Made by a program: the position numbers and the translations under genes
Assembly (NCBI GenBank): GCA_003344405.1
Contig: NOWV01000020.1
Coordinates: 496,001 to 560,000 of the forward strand
Length of the DNA: 64,000 nt
From: Trichoplax sp. H2
Lineage: Eukaryota > Placozoa > Uniplacotomia > Trichoplacea
Direction: 5' to 3'
Notes under the pieces: model-generated
What the model was told of the DNA's origin: nothing
Seen by the model: only the letters and a program-made list of their open reading frames with translations
Databases searched by the model: none
Shown here: positions 38,801 through 57,577 of the stretch, piece after piece
How positions within the stretch are numbered: position 1 is the first letter of the stretch
Layout: each line of letters starts with the position of its first letter

Positions 38801-39988
38801 TTTAAACTCGCTGCAATAACAGTTGATGGACCGGAAGATGAAAGGAATAAAATATTAACTGAATGGCTAAATATCCTACAGGACATCGACTTTACCGCAG
38901 TTACAAATTTACGCATTGAAAGTGCGTCAGATCAGCGAATTCATTTTCAAGCCAAAGCTATTTACAAGGGTCGACAGCTCCTTTACGATATCCACTATCC
39001 GAATTATTTAGATCGCATTTTAGACATTCTTATCGATTATTTAAAGCCAGCTAATAAAATGAATGCCAAGTATATATTATCTCGGATGGCCAAAATGAAT
39101 TGTGATAAAGAACGTTTGGAATGGCTTGCAGAGAATGATTATGATGTTCAAATAGCAGAAACGTGTAGTTTAAACATAGATCGTAAGATGGACAGTTTAG
39201 ATTCGTCAACTGCAGATATTTTACCAGTTACTACAAATGATACCGTCGATCAGAATACTAGCCAAAATGATGCAATGGCCAATAAAGAAGACTTGGTATC
39301 ACCGTCGGAAGTTTCTACCGTCGATCTTAGCACAGTTATTTTCCAAGAAATTGAAAATACTATAAGTTCATTATCAGAAACAAAATCAATAAGTGATGAT
39401 TTAGCGGAAGACCAACCAATAGAGCAATTAACTAGCTCATCGATAGAAAGTTTTATTCGTGAAATTCTCGTAACATCTCCAAGTAATTTCAATAGTTATT
39501 CCGGCGATAACATCTTCCAGAAAATACGTAGATTCGATCATCATTGGTCTGGCCGTTGGGGAGAGGAATTTGCATATCGCTACTTTAAAGAATATTATAA
39601 GAAAAAATTTTCATCGATTAATCATGAAGAGGAAACTAGTGGCAACTATGTTTTAGCTGGAACTTACGAAAACGGCAAAAATGTTACTATCAAGGTTATT
39701 TGGTGCAACCATAGTATGGAAAGCGGTAAACCTATGGACTTGCAAATTGTTATTGATGATTATAATACGTATATCGAAGTGAAATCAACTTATAAATCAG
39801 AAGATATGTTGGCAAAAATTAGCAAAAATGAATGGCGAGCTATGCGTCATTATGCTGAACAATATGAACTATTTTGTGTCTACAATGCTGGCAAAGCGGA
39901 GCGTGTACGAGTAAGAAAGATCAAAAATCCTGCAGCAAAGCTATATAACGGCGAATTTGTTCCTTCAGCAATGTATCTTAAACTCTAG
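35849..39988 (+). CDS. Sacsin/NO VEIN-type GHKL ATPase with C-terminal DUF3883 domain; intronless, one in-frame TAG
   Basis: One reading frame of 1,380 codons interrupted only by TAG at 37091-37093 (codon 415). The start at 35849 is preceded by CTCTTACAG, which looks like an acceptor, so 5' exons may exist; an in-frame ATG also lies at 35801. Residues 46-54 read ELLQNADDA, the N-box of Hsp90-like (Bergerat) ATPases. SHNGKHF (75-81) and TGYKGIGFKSVF (107-118) fit the ATP lid as seen in sacsin and plant NO VEIN proteins. The middle is alpha-helical-looking and unassigned. Near residue 1234 GRWGEEFAYRYF begins a DUF3883-like domain with MDLQIVID and YIEVKST, a D...ExK pattern of restriction-endonuclease-like folds. 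The function in animals is unknown to me. The stop may be an allele, a sequencing error, readthrough or early pseudogenisation. Confidence 0.8.
37091..37093 (+). other. In-frame TAG inside the ATPase-DUF3883 gene
   Basis: The frame before (ending ...FIPSYLYS) and after (KLLKFGEAVVDKL...) is the same, and both sides look like ordinary coding sequence in one protein. TACTTATACTCTTAG resembles an acceptor. The only nearby in-frame GT donor would make a 54-nt intron and delete the FIPS segment, which looks conserved, so splicing is unlikely. Confidence 0.85.
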
Positions 39989-42031
39989 CCTTGGTAGTAT
40001 CGCCTTATAACAATAGTCATTTGATTTAATTATGGTATCTATTCCATTCGAATGGTTCTATGTTGCATTTATTTTAGAAATCTTCTTCATCTTACTTTTC
40101 CATTACACTGCTCGTCTATACGAAGTTAATTCAATTAAATATGCTTTCAATAGATAGATTTGGCATTGTAGTAGCAATTATGATAACTAGTTATGCTATT
40201 AGATTATAGTAATTAATAGTTTAGTTAAAAAACGGAATATGAACACGATAAGTTTATCTGAGTTCCAATCGGCATAAATTTTAGAATGGAGCCCGCCTTC
40301 GTTTCTTAATGTGCATTATGTACTGCAGTTACTGATTTGTAGACAGACTACGATACTTCGTGGTTAGATTATTTGTTTGTTATTACATTTGCAAGGAATG
40401 CAAGATATAATTTTTCTGAGCTTGTACGGCTAGTTGCCAAACTAATTTTGAATACATTAGAGTAATAATTTCGTCGCTATGATAGAATTCACTAATAGCT
40501 TGAAGATGCTTATAAACAGGTGTTGTAGTTCGATAGGTTGAAGGAAAAGCACAAGAGTTAGCCAGGCCAATTTTCTGTTTGTACAACTCGTTGTAACGTG
40601 TTTTGTTACGTGTGATTCGTATTTAAATAAATATTAAAAAATGTACGTGTGATTTATGAAGAAGCAATAATAAGTTTTTGTAGGGACAGCATTCTAGTAA
40701 AGACATAATTTCTGTAAGGACAGTCTAACTAAAAGAGTAGTCGGAGCTAGATGTCTTGAGAGAAAATAATTTTTTATTAGCCTAGAAAGAGACGGTAATT
40801 TGCAACAATATCATTTACAGCAATTTTGAATTAATATTAGTCTACTTGAAGGTCATGTTTTATGCTAAATTTCGTATACATTATGGGTATAGAATCTACT
40901 CCATTTACTTTAGAACTTTGAAAGCCAACAATCAAAGTTTGTACTTTAAATGGGAATGCAAGATGCCTCATTAAGCGATATCAGCAAGTCTCAGTAACTC
41001 TAGTATGATTAGCTTCGGGTGAGGAATAGCAATCATGCTGGCTTAGGATCCCTTACTTGGAGGAGATTAACTTAATAACTTATTATTAAGTATAAGGCAG
41101 GGTAAGGAAATCCATTGGATAGATTTCGATTGTCGTCTAAGCAGAATTGACCAGGAAGAATTTTGGGCAAGTATGTTTGTCAACATGTTGTCATGAAGGA
41201 TTATAAAAGGCTGACTCATTTGGAAGGAAGTTCAGTCTAAAATCTAGCTGTGTATTGATAAACGTTGATTAAGCTTACTACTGTAATATTTAATAATAGT
41301 TATTAAATCTTAAACTGTTTTATCCACTACAATTGGGAGACAACTTTCATTTCAAACTAATGTTATTATTACCATTACAAGTAGCACAATTTTTAAATTT
41401 TGGAATTCATCATCGATTTTAGTTGCGGGAAAAGTTTCAAGCCTAAAAGTCTATGTTGACTGATATAATAACTTTATGAGTTGTTTAATGAGCCATAATT
41501 GCGTCTAAGCTTAAGGGAATATCTTATGTAGTTTTAGCTTGATTGTCATACTTTATCGCATACATTTTAAAGTTATCATTTTTACTACGGTATTAAAACT
41601 ACGTTATCCTAAGTTTTTTACATGTATCTAGTGAGGAAGCAAACGAATTTTAACTATCGTTGTATTAACATTGGTAGGCGTAATTTAAACTATCCATATA
41701 TCCATAATTTATTCACAACCCCATAATTTTATAATACTTTGAATGCAATTTTGTATGTTTCCGATTTTACTTAAGAATATTTGTGCAATACAATTTTAAG
41801 TAGTCATAAATTGCATTTATTATTAGGGCAAGGCCTTCAAATAGGTAAAAACAATAATCCGTAAATTTATATTTCTTTCCTACGCTACAGATAGGTATAT
41901 GTCAAAATAGTAGGCTTATAATACTTTGACTACAATGTCATTTTAATTGAAATAGTGGCGTAGTAGCAAGGTTACAAGGCTATGCAGATGAAGTAATAAG
42001 CAACTTACAACGACGAGAAGTGGGAAGTAAT

Positions 42032-42085
42032 GTAATGAATTATGAGAGTAGCATTTATAGAAAGAATCATTGCTACTCTCATTAC
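42032..42085. repeat. Inverted repeat / hairpin
   Basis: GAGAGTAGCA at 42044-42053 pairs perfectly with TGCTACTCTC at 42071-42080 across a 17-nt loop. Outside these arms GTAAT (42032-42036) can pair with ATTAC (42081-42085) after a small bulge. It may be a small structured RNA, a remnant of an inverted-repeat element, or chance. Confidence 0.5.
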
Positions 42086-45000
42086 ATTTGTCGCATAAGC
42101 ATCGTTTACAGACTATACATTAGACCCGATTGAATCCCTTATAGCTATAATATTGACTTGACATAATTTAAGTTAAATTTAATATCGTTGCAATTATCAT
42201 CATGATTATAATTATCAGAAGAATCTAAAAATTAATTTATGTTTATATTTAATACAACTGATATTTTGATAGTTTTGGGTTTTATTTATAAATCTACTCT
42301 GTGAAAGCAATAAGAAATTACCTCCATGCGTGTAAATATTTATAAGTTGTTCTGAAAATTATTATAATAGCTATTAATGCATTGGTAAAGTGATTAGCCT
42401 CACCATGATGCAAACATGAGCTTTAATAGAAGGAGTTATCGTGTGTCTGAATTTTTTCTTGAATAATCTCAAAATAAGCCAGTAGACAAAATTGCATGAT
42501 TTCATTTTGACCTGTTTAATCCATATTGAAAAATGTATACTTGTATCTGAGTATATATGCTACTTACATAAATCTGATTCATGAAACTATTTTCAAAGAT
42601 GAATAGAGTAACTACATACTCCGATTGATTAATAATATATATTTCAAGATTTATAACAAACTTCTTAAAGAGATTTGTAACAATGATGATACTAAACCCT
42701 ATTCTCTATTTATTCTAACAGGATCCCATACATATGGATAGTTAATAGCACTTCCTATCACATAAGTAAATTGTATACAATACATTTTAATATCAATTAT
42801 TAAACTGTTCGATAGGAAAATGAAGGATACTTATGGTATGTACTACACTGCATGCCGTACTATCGCTATATTTTTCTAACACAAAACTGCTATAATTAGC
42901 TGAAATCATTACAGGGTATAATTATTGGCTTTAGTTCGAAATTTAAACGTCCAGTTTTATATTAAACATAAATTAAAATAAGTCAGCCGGGCTCACGTAT
43001 AAATTTCAAGCTGATTTTACTCTTGCTATTACCATATAATTTATTTAAGAGCGGAATTGAAATATCTTTTGAATCATAATTATTAATATATCTACTACTA
43101 TTATAAAGACGAATAATACTGATATTACTGATGTTTTACAAAATAGCCACCAATAAGCACACTCGAATGATGAAAATATTTTTGAAACAGGAAATACTTT
43201 TAAGGAGTAACTGCTTAATTGACAACTTACCGTATATTTAGATATTGTTTTATACAACGCTTGCTTAGATGCAATACAAATTTCTTATTCTTATAGTTTA
43301 CAAGAAAAAAACTATTAATAAATGAACATTATGGCTTTTCATAGTATTGTAGCAAAGTCTTTAATCTTCTAGTGTTCATAAAGATATTGGTTGCAACTCC
43401 ATTTATTCCACTCTTTATTATTATAACTACCGCATTAGTGCTGGTTTATTATACTTTATTTCAAATAAATCATAGAATATGTTAGAACATTTATTTAAAA
43501 GATACACAGGGTATTTATATTTGATCTCAACACACCGAGTATAATATATCATATCTAACCGTTTACTGCAAGCTGAGATATAATGAATATACAAAGATCG
43601 CAATTAAGCTAAAGCTATTACGTTATTGACCCAAAAACCAAAATATACATGGTCATTAATGTAGAAAATAACCAAGAAATTTATACTTTTGAATCGTTTA
43701 GATCATCATTAGCGATAGGATATATTCTATAAAATTTAACTAATTAATAATGAATGAATGAACGAAAACCAATACATGTATTCAATCTTGATAGCTAATC
43801 AACCACATCTGCATAATTTTATATTTAAAGGGATCAATATAACTAAGATAATAAATGATAGGCTTGAAAACAACGCTTAAAAAGCAAATTTCAAAATGAT
43901 TCATTAAGGTAGACTTTATATACTCACGCTATTTATTTATAGAATTAATTAACTGCAGTATATCATAGCAGCAAACATGTCAAAGATCACTTAAATTACG
44001 ATAAATTGTCAAAGACGTAAATATTGAAATTATTCTATGAAAATAACGTTGCGTAACAAAAAATTTATACAAATTAATCATGAATCTAACGATGAATGCA
44101 AGTAATATAAAGGTTCCACTCTATAAAAAGCTTGAAATAAGCAATAAAAGTAAGGTGTGCGATAATGAACCGACAAAAATTTATGTTTATATCCATTTTA
44201 TGTAATTAATTCTGTTAGAATCATTGATCCAGGAATGATTAGCAGCATCAAGAAGAAAAGGTTTCATGAATTTGAAAAGATGCTACAGAAACAAAGTCAT
44301 ATGTTAGTAGATTTAAGAATACCTCAGATCAACTAACTCTTGTTCCAAGTAATTAATCAATTATACCACAAAGATCGGTATTCACAAAATTGGCATAATC
44401 AAGATGGATAAGATAAATTGTGTTATATGTGCGAGATGATACAATAATAAATTAATGAATCTTATATGCGTATTCATTCTACTCATGCTATATAAAACTA
44501 ACGATATCAAAATAATTATGAGTTAAAAAAGGATCAACATAGTGTGTGTGAATAAATACAAAATTTAAATAAAGCCATAAAAACAAGACCGGAATCGTCA
44601 AATTAATAAAGACTTTAAATGCTAACATATTCCATCCAATTACTTTATCACACTAAAGCTATTGGTATTGGAACTAGTAGCACATTTATGATGAACAAGA
44701 GACAATAAAACTTGAGATACACAATAATAAGAGGGTAAATAAGATTAAAAATTAATAAAGACTTCACGTAAATCTATGCAATTTACTTATTTACACGGTA
44801 ACAATTAGTAACTCAAAAATCGGCATAAATAAGATAGAAAAATTCAAGACAGGACATAAAAGATAATAAAAACTAACTGATGCAATTATATACATATTAA
44901 TTATCAAATATTCACTCACAATATGCAACTAACCTATTAGCACAGTATAACCAATTCTGAATTAACTAATTAATAAGTTAACAGATTAATATAATTGTGA

Positions 45001-46659
45001 TATTTATCAGCGATTCATTAATATTTAAAAGCTATTAGTTATGATACTAACAGTTGTTTATCTCCTCAAAATTGCTAGCTAGTTGTAATTTTTGTGTCTA
45101 CTGAAATAATTCATTTCATTAGTTTTATTAGCAATAGCTGAAACTACATCTGTAACATGGTGGATAAATTAATGTTATTGGTGTCGACATACTAACCTTA
45201 ATTACTTTTAAATCATATATTGAAATTTGAAGGCATACTTATTAATATTTGCCTTTACCGAAAAAAACGATTTCCTGTACTAATTGACTGAATTTGAAAA
45301 TTTAAGCTAGACTCTCACAGCACTATAGATATTATAACAACTATTTACTCGGTTAAAGTATTTAAAGACCAAATTTTAAGGTTATTTTTTACATATAAAC
45401 ACTTTATATATATTGATTGCCTCAATCAATGCATTTTTTACTTTATTTTAGCCCTCAATAAATATCCAAGTGATTTAAAATTCTACAAACTATAAGATTG
45501 ATCAAAATTTTTTTGAAGACAATACTCTAATTAATAACCGTTATCCAATATAGCTAGTGATATACTGATAAGGGCTGAGAATTTTCTAGTTAAGGATAAA
45601 GAAATTTGGCCTCTTTTATTATCACAATTTTTAGAATCTCATGCATACTGATTATTTATCCGAAGATATTGTACTACATAAATGAATCATATCATATGTT
45701 TATTGGTAGTTTTAATTGTTATTTTACTACCTAGTAACAACTAACAAAAAGCAAGAATAGAAAACCCGCAATTCGTCAATCACGCTTTAGTTATTTTTAA
45801 AATTGAGATCTATCCGATATTTGGTTTTTATTAGCCTCCGATTTCAATACCAGATTATTGCAGTTTATTATCAACAGATAGGATTGTATACCGTATAAGG
45901 AACCTTAAAGTATTTTTCATTAGATCGAGTGCAATAGTATTATATAATTAACCTCGCCAGCTGCAAGTATCAGAAAAAATGCCACATTTTAACAGATTCT
46001 AAGTTCCGCTATAGGAAGTAGCCGTATTCTTCTTTAATATCCACCTAAATAATGATTGATATCTTGAATACGCTTTGTTAAGAATTAATATTTTGGTAAT
46101 TTACCGTTATATGTTAGAAAGAAAGAATTCTATTTGATAAATAGAAATATTTCTTGAACTCGATTAGTTTTACAAATGCAAATTACTTTTCATAAACCTC
46201 TATAGAAATTAGGTCAATTGCTTATTCGATGCCGAGTTTTCATCATGTACAATTGTATTTCGATATGTACAGAGGTCACGATGAGCGAATTTAAAATGTA
46301 ATCGATGTATTCAATGGATTTCCCCTACTTTCTTTAATGCCATCAATACTGTCGGTTTTCTTTTGGTAATAAGTTATGTTGATCAAGTGTTCACTCCGAT
46401 TCTAGACGTACATACTTCAAGTTCAAGACAGAAAATATCTTGAATAAATTACCATGCCGCTTATTTTGACAAGAAATATTTAAAAGATATTGATAAATTC
46501 ATTCTATAACTAAATATTAGTCAATCAAACAATATCTAGAATAGTTTCATAAGTGTAGTCTTGCATTCTGAAGTCTTATTAATAACAGCCATAACATATG
46601 ACGCTATTTCAATGAAAAACAATGCGTAATATAGCTTTAAAATGATTGTATTATATTGC

Positions 46660-46860
46660 TAGAATAGGTACAGAAGTAACTATCGTCTGGTGATGGATTG
46701 CCTCCAACTCGACGCATAATAAATGTATGGAATGCATTTTTCATAGCGTAGATATTGAAGCCGTCCGATTACTTTTTGAATGGGCCTCGTCTTGTTAGAA
46801 TACGTGCAGCAGTAACTATCGTCTGCTGATGGATTACCTCTAACTCGACGCATGGTCAAG
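46660..46860. repeat. Direct repeat, two ~65-bp copies 136 bp apart
   Basis: AGTAACTATCGTCTG starts at 46675 and again at 46811. Similarity runs from TAGAATAGGTAC / TAGAATACGTGC upstream through CTCGACGCAT downstream, with a few mismatches. The region is non-coding. Confidence 0.7.
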
Positions 46861-47214
46861 CATTGCTAAAATAGCCTTTCCTTTTTATTAATCCTTTCGC
46901 AGTTCAACTATATACAGACTAGTAAATTTGTAATTTCAATACAGACTGTGCTTAGCTATGCAGTCGCCTTTAGTATACGTTGAATTTGGATGATAATACA
47001 GCATGGTTGGAAAGTCTTAGGAGACTTTGGCGAATCGACCATTTTTATTGGTGCTCATTCAGGTATTGTTGAATGATCGAAATAGAAGCACCCATTTTCA
47101 TAGAAATAGACATTTAAATCTCCCCCAATTTCCCATACACGCTGTATACCATACTATGATGATGCTCAAGATTGAATTTATGCTTACTCACTGCTTACGG
47201 AGGAAATTTACAGC

Positions 47215-48029
47215 AGTAGTGTACAGTACACTGTACAGTATCGTACGATTTGGGCCACTGTAGTTGAGTGTAGAACAGTACTGTAGAGTAGAGTGACGCA
47301 AGTGGTGTCCATCCATCCAGTCCAGGTGTACCGCATAAAACGAATCAAAGAAAAGAAAGAAACCTCGGTAGTAATTTCAACAGTAAAATACTATGGACTA
47401 CGAAAAGGAAAGAAAGAAGGACGTAAAACGGCCATCAGTGCAAAATTATGTCGAGGCCTATCATTTTTTCCCTTCATTCTACTATACGGTAGCAATGAAA
47501 CCGTCTACCATACTGTCCAAAACCAACTTAGCAGCTCATTTGGATTTCCATCGCGGACAGCAAGTACCTTACGTATACAGTACTGCACAGCAGTGTTTTT
47601 ACACTAGACCGTTGCGATGTTTCAGTGGTACCTATGACGATATTTGGAAGAAAGCTAAACGGTCGGCTTTACCCCTTAATAAAACAGTCTATAGGACTGT
47701 ACCGGTACCGGCATACCTTTGCCTTTGTTTGAGGGCCTTTGTACTGTACAGTCCAGTCCATCATCAGTACAGTACTTTGTCATCGTACTGTACACTGTAC
47801 TAAATTGTACTCTGCAGTCGGCACACCGAGTCATCGGCCATGACGAAATACAGTACAGTACAGTACAGTACAGTACTGTACAGTGTACAGTACAGCCAGA
47901 AGGGGAGCACTGTACACTGTACACTGTGCAGTGTACAGTATATTGCATGCTACGCAGAATCATATCACTTCGTTTCGCTGCGGACGACACAACATCACCT
48001 GTGATATTATCCAATCCAGAAAGGAAAAG
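47215..48029. repeat. ACAGT/ACTGT pentamer island 2, 5' of PSMD2
   Basis: A second G+C-richer stretch dense in ACAGT and ACTGT. Five tandem ACAGT units at 47850-47874 run straight into ACTGTACAGTGTACAG, the same tandem-plus-inverted design as island 1. Further copies lie at 47217-47245, 47745-47800 and 47905-47942. The island ends within about 90 bp of the PSMD2 start codon and open frames run through it, which makes it a candidate promoter or 5' UTR element. More scattered pieces occur in the first PSMD2 intron. Confidence 0.7.
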
Positions 48030-53917
<5,888 letters not shown>

Positions 53918-54979
53918 TGGAGTGCTCTTTGTTCTACATATGTTCTTATTTGTTACTAGTTTAACATTTTTGGTAAAATTTTAAGAAACTTTTGTTGATG
54001 TAAACCTTTCTTCTATTCTTTATGGCCGACTTTCATTGTATCCAATTATGATGTCCATTTCAAATAATAAAGATTTCGATCATTGCCATAATTATTTTTG
54101 AGTTACACTTGCGTTATATATATATATTACAGTAGCGTAACACATCAACATTCGTTCATGTTATGTTATAATGGTGTCATTAAATTAGTTTCACTGTGAA
54201 TTATCTTCTAAGATCATGAACGGTAGAGTGTACTCGTATGTGGTTATTATTTGAGAAATTATACTTCCCGTGATTGAGTGTAATCGTATTATAATTATAC
54301 TGTAGTAGCGGTACAGCACTCCAGTACTCCGGTATGCTCGCAACGGTTTGAATAACTATAGTACGCAGATAAGCGTTCTGAAAAGATTGTGTAGTAATCC
54401 GTAAATCAAAGAGAGGAAATGATAGGCTTGTGAGATGCAATAGAATTTTTTTTATTTCTTTTTGGCTAGAACAAGTATTCAAGAAAATTCCTTTAAGAAC
54501 ACTTTAATATATGCTGTATAACTTAAGGTATACCATCATATCGAGTTTCCAGACAGCATTTACTTACTATTCGTCAGTAACTATCCATGGACAATATATG
54601 AATCATATCATTTGACACTAATATTACGGTAATAGCGTTGAAAGTAATCCATTTTAAGCTTGGTTAATGCCTGTACTCGTAAGACTATGTTTAGGCAATT
54701 GGTGTATGAATTTATGGATATAAGAAAGACTCGATAACAGTTGTTACTGTAGATTGTCAATGACAAGATTGGATTACAGATGTACACTTTTATTTAGTTG
54801 TCTAGGTGATAGCAATATATTGTATGACTATATATCGTATTACATAGTACTGCATATATATATTATATATATATATATTTACATATAAACAAGATTGGAT
54901 GTAAAGTACAATAATAATAGTAATATTACATAAAACGATGTCGACGTCAGTCCATGAAACAAGATTGGATCAGTTATCT
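53918..54979. other. Convergent 3' regions of PSMD2 and GID8
   Basis: AATAAA at about 54066-54071, roughly 150 nt after the PSMD2 stop, is a good poly(A) signal candidate. On the minus strand AATAAA at about 54789-54794 could serve GID8. A TA-dinucleotide run lies at about 54852-54890. A 93-codon minus-strand frame at 54201-54482 has no recognisable content. Confidence 0.45.
54066..54071 (+). terminator. Candidate poly(A) signal of PSMD2
   Basis: Canonical AATAAA hexamer about 150 nt downstream of the PSMD2 stop codon, within the distance usual for animal 3' ends. Confidence 0.5.
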
Positions 54980-55609
54980 TTATTCACTTTGGGTTGAGAT
55001 GAGGCCTCGAGCAATATCAGTCATTCTGTCATATTTGACTTTACTTTTGTCTAATTCACGTTGTGACCATACTAATAATTTGATTAATTCAGCTACTTTT
55101 GTGGAAGAATTGCAGTCTTCTTCCTCTAAGATGGCCGCATTTAACTCACTAGCTACTTTTTGACGTTGAGATGAGTTTAATAAATCAGAAAAGGATGATG
55201 ATTCTGGTTCTTCAAATGCCAGCAAAGCCATGGTTCGTTCTAATTCTTCTAAAAATTGTGGATTTTCTATCCCGCGATCAGCTAAGTGAGTTTGAGCAAA
55301 GTCTAGCGCTGTTTCGATGTCTTTCTTTCGTATCAATTCGATTAACTTTTGTTGCTGTAAATGAAAATACAATTGTGGATTGGAGTCGAGAATGTCAGGA
55401 TAGACAGCATTGACTAAGTAGATTGCGGTCGAGATATCGCCATCATGGACAGCATTGGTGATTTTCATTCTTTTCTCTAAGCTATCGGACGAAAGTATAG
55501 GAATTGGTGTACCACTTTCTATTTGAAATTTTTCCGCAGCCTCTTTGTATCCTTCTGTGACAAAGTAGTTCATAATAAGACGATTGAGATCGCCCCTTTG
55601 TACCTCCAT
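54980..55609 (-). CDS. GID8: GID8/TWA1, CTLH E3 ubiquitin ligase scaffold subunit
   Basis: A scaffold of the GID/CTLH E3 ligase that holds RanBP9/10 and the MAEA-RMND5 RING pair. The 209-residue protein is a single exon. A LisH motif near the start reads LNRLIMNYFVTEGYKEAAEKF. A CTLH/CRA region follows with LYFHLQQQKLIELIRKK, ALDFAQTHLAD and MALLAFEEPESSSFSDLL, all very close to the human protein (228 residues). An in-frame stop lies upstream of the ATG, so the shorter N terminus seems real unless there is a spliced 5' exon. Lack of introns is unusual next to the 21-exon PSMD2, which points its 3' end at this gene. The 5' side abuts ACAGT island 3. Confidence 0.96.
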   Translation of the reverse strand: MEVQRGDLNRLIMNYFVTEGYKEAAEKFQIESGTPIPILSSDSLEKRMKITNAVHDGDISTAIYLVNAVYPDILDSNPQLYFHLQQQKLIELIRKKDIETALDFAQTHLADRGIENPQFLEELERTMALLAFEEPESSSFSDLLNSSQRQKVASELNAAILEEEDCNSSTKVAELIKLLVWSQRELDKSKVKYDRMTDIARGLISTQSE

Positions 55610-56110
55610 GACAGTTTTTTTTGCCCTTTTTTTCCGATCTACTGTCGGTTACTGGAGTGTTTTCTTCGATGATGGAGTAAGTAAAATCCACAAGAACAGC
55701 GGTTGTAAAGCTTTAGCAGAGTTGTGTCAGTCCAGGCTACCGTCCGCTGGAGCTCATAGCGTACGTACTGTACAGTACATCGTGTTCGTTGCGCGTCAAG
55801 CACAGGTTTTGTCTCTTCTCCAGTAGGTATAGTGCTCAAACCGCTAATCTTCAAGGTGCTCCTTCTATAGCGTTGTATCATGGAAAAGAAACCTGTATGA
55901 TTTTAACAGGCGGCTTGTTGTTTTGCCTACCGTGAAACTTCACGACTTGCTAATAAAACCCATACAATATGGTCCTGATAAAGACAGTATACTGTCCATA
56001 CTAGTCATGTCAGCACTGTACTGTACTGTACACTTTTACAGTGTACAGTGTACAGTATACTGTGCACGATTGGCTATAACACTGTAAAGTATGTACTGTA
56101 GTGTGACAGT
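55610..56110. promoter_or_regulatory. 5' region of GID8 with ACAGT/ACTGT island 3
   Basis: Immediately upstream of the GID8 start (minus strand) the DNA becomes richer in G+C and gains ACAGT/ACTGT clusters: CGTACTGTACAGTACA near 55761, and a dense run near 56010-56070 with three ACTGT followed by repeated ACAGTGT units. The position, between GID8 and the SLC37-like gene, suggests promoter or 5' UTR DNA. The regulatory role is inference. Confidence 0.5.
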
Positions 56111-57577
56111 CCAACAGTCCGGTATGTACATTGCACAATGGCGATGTCCTCCAGAAAGCAAATTTGCAGCAATTCGATTGATTTATTTTCGGTTTATTAA
56201 TAGCTATTTGTCTGTTCTATATTGCATATTCAATGGCTTTGTCAGCAGACTTTGCTTACTTTAATCTGATGGCATTTCAGCTCTTGCCAGTGTTAGTAAA
56301 ACGCTAATCTAAACTCACAACAACGGCAGGAGTCATTCATTCAACTTTGTTGGAAAGTATCTTAGTGTAGTAAAGTGATCAAGTCTCGACTTTCTATTTG
56401 TCATCCATTAGAGAGTTAATATTAGCGACAAAGATCTGATTTTTACGATCATAGGCTTCATACTGTTACTGCTGGAAAGATAACAGTTCATGGCAAAACT
56501 ACAGTTGAGTAACATTTTCATTGGTAGACCAATCTAAATCCAATTCCTAGATATCAAGTATCCTAGGCATGGACTACTAAATTACATCTAGTAGTCCATG
56601 ATACAAGGATTGGATATTGTTGATTCTGTAAGAGTTGAACTAAATTGATGCTACCTCGACGTTGCTGTCTTGATACTTTTACTCTCGATAACGGATTAAG
56701 AAAGTTATTACATGCAATCAAATGGTGCTATACGGTGCAATAACTTATCATTATAAATCATCTCTTCTACTATTTTTTTATAAGCTAATTAGCATACAGG
56801 CTATAGTAAAGCAGTTGGCCGGTGCCATTGAGTTTATTAGCAATGCATAGTAGGATGCATGTTGCTATAGCTAGCGCTGAGTGTACTGTATTGGACTTGG
56901 AGTATAACCCTGGTCGTTATGCAACTATTAATAATAATAATATCCATCGTTGAACCATTAAGCAAAAAAAACAAACACTATTCCGGAGAGATCGAGCCTG
57001 AACTTGGTGTGCGAAGAGGAAATTAGCTACATCAAATCAGTAGCCATCAAACTCATCACAGGCTTATTACGATACTGAAAATCAAGGAATTATCAACATA
57101 AACTTGTGAGATACTTTGTTGTTGGGGCTCCTATTCTTTGATAGTTAACATACTTTATACAGCAGTATAAATAATTACAATTAAATGAGTTTGTTATATT
57201 CTTGTTGATTGAAACAAGGCTTAACTCCTATTGAGTGTATATTTCTATATGAAACACTGCCTTAATTGGCTTCTTGATACTGCTTTTCTCGCTAATTTTC
57301 ATTCTTCTCACCATCAACTAATTCATGCCTCTTCTCAATTATTGGGCATTCCTATTCGACAAAGATTACTATCCGATAGTGGCGATAGAGGTCTGCAAAA
57401 GATTGTAAATAAATGACCTACTAGACACGTTGATTACAAGCGATTAGAGTAGATTAGAGTAATTCAATTACTGTACTGCACTACCAGCAGAAAACAACTT
57501 TATACCATACTTCGATTATCTTCTAGCGTACCAAGTCAATCGTTATCCCGTTGAATTGATATTATTGATATTCCGTC
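56111..57577. other. Intergenic region between GID8 and the SLC37-like gene
   Basis: Shared 5' side of two divergent genes. A 61-codon frame at 57231-57416 has no recognisable content. Isolated ACTGTACTG pieces occur near 56885 and 57472. I see no RNA gene. Confidence 0.5.

Larger units (their letters stand above)
39989..47214. other. Gene desert of about 7 kb
   Basis: Very AT-rich DNA with no frame above 80 codons and no recognisable exon on either strand. Apart from a hairpin near 42.05 kb and a direct repeat near 46.7 kb I see nothing in it. It is the longest gene-free stretch in the window. Confidence 0.6.
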
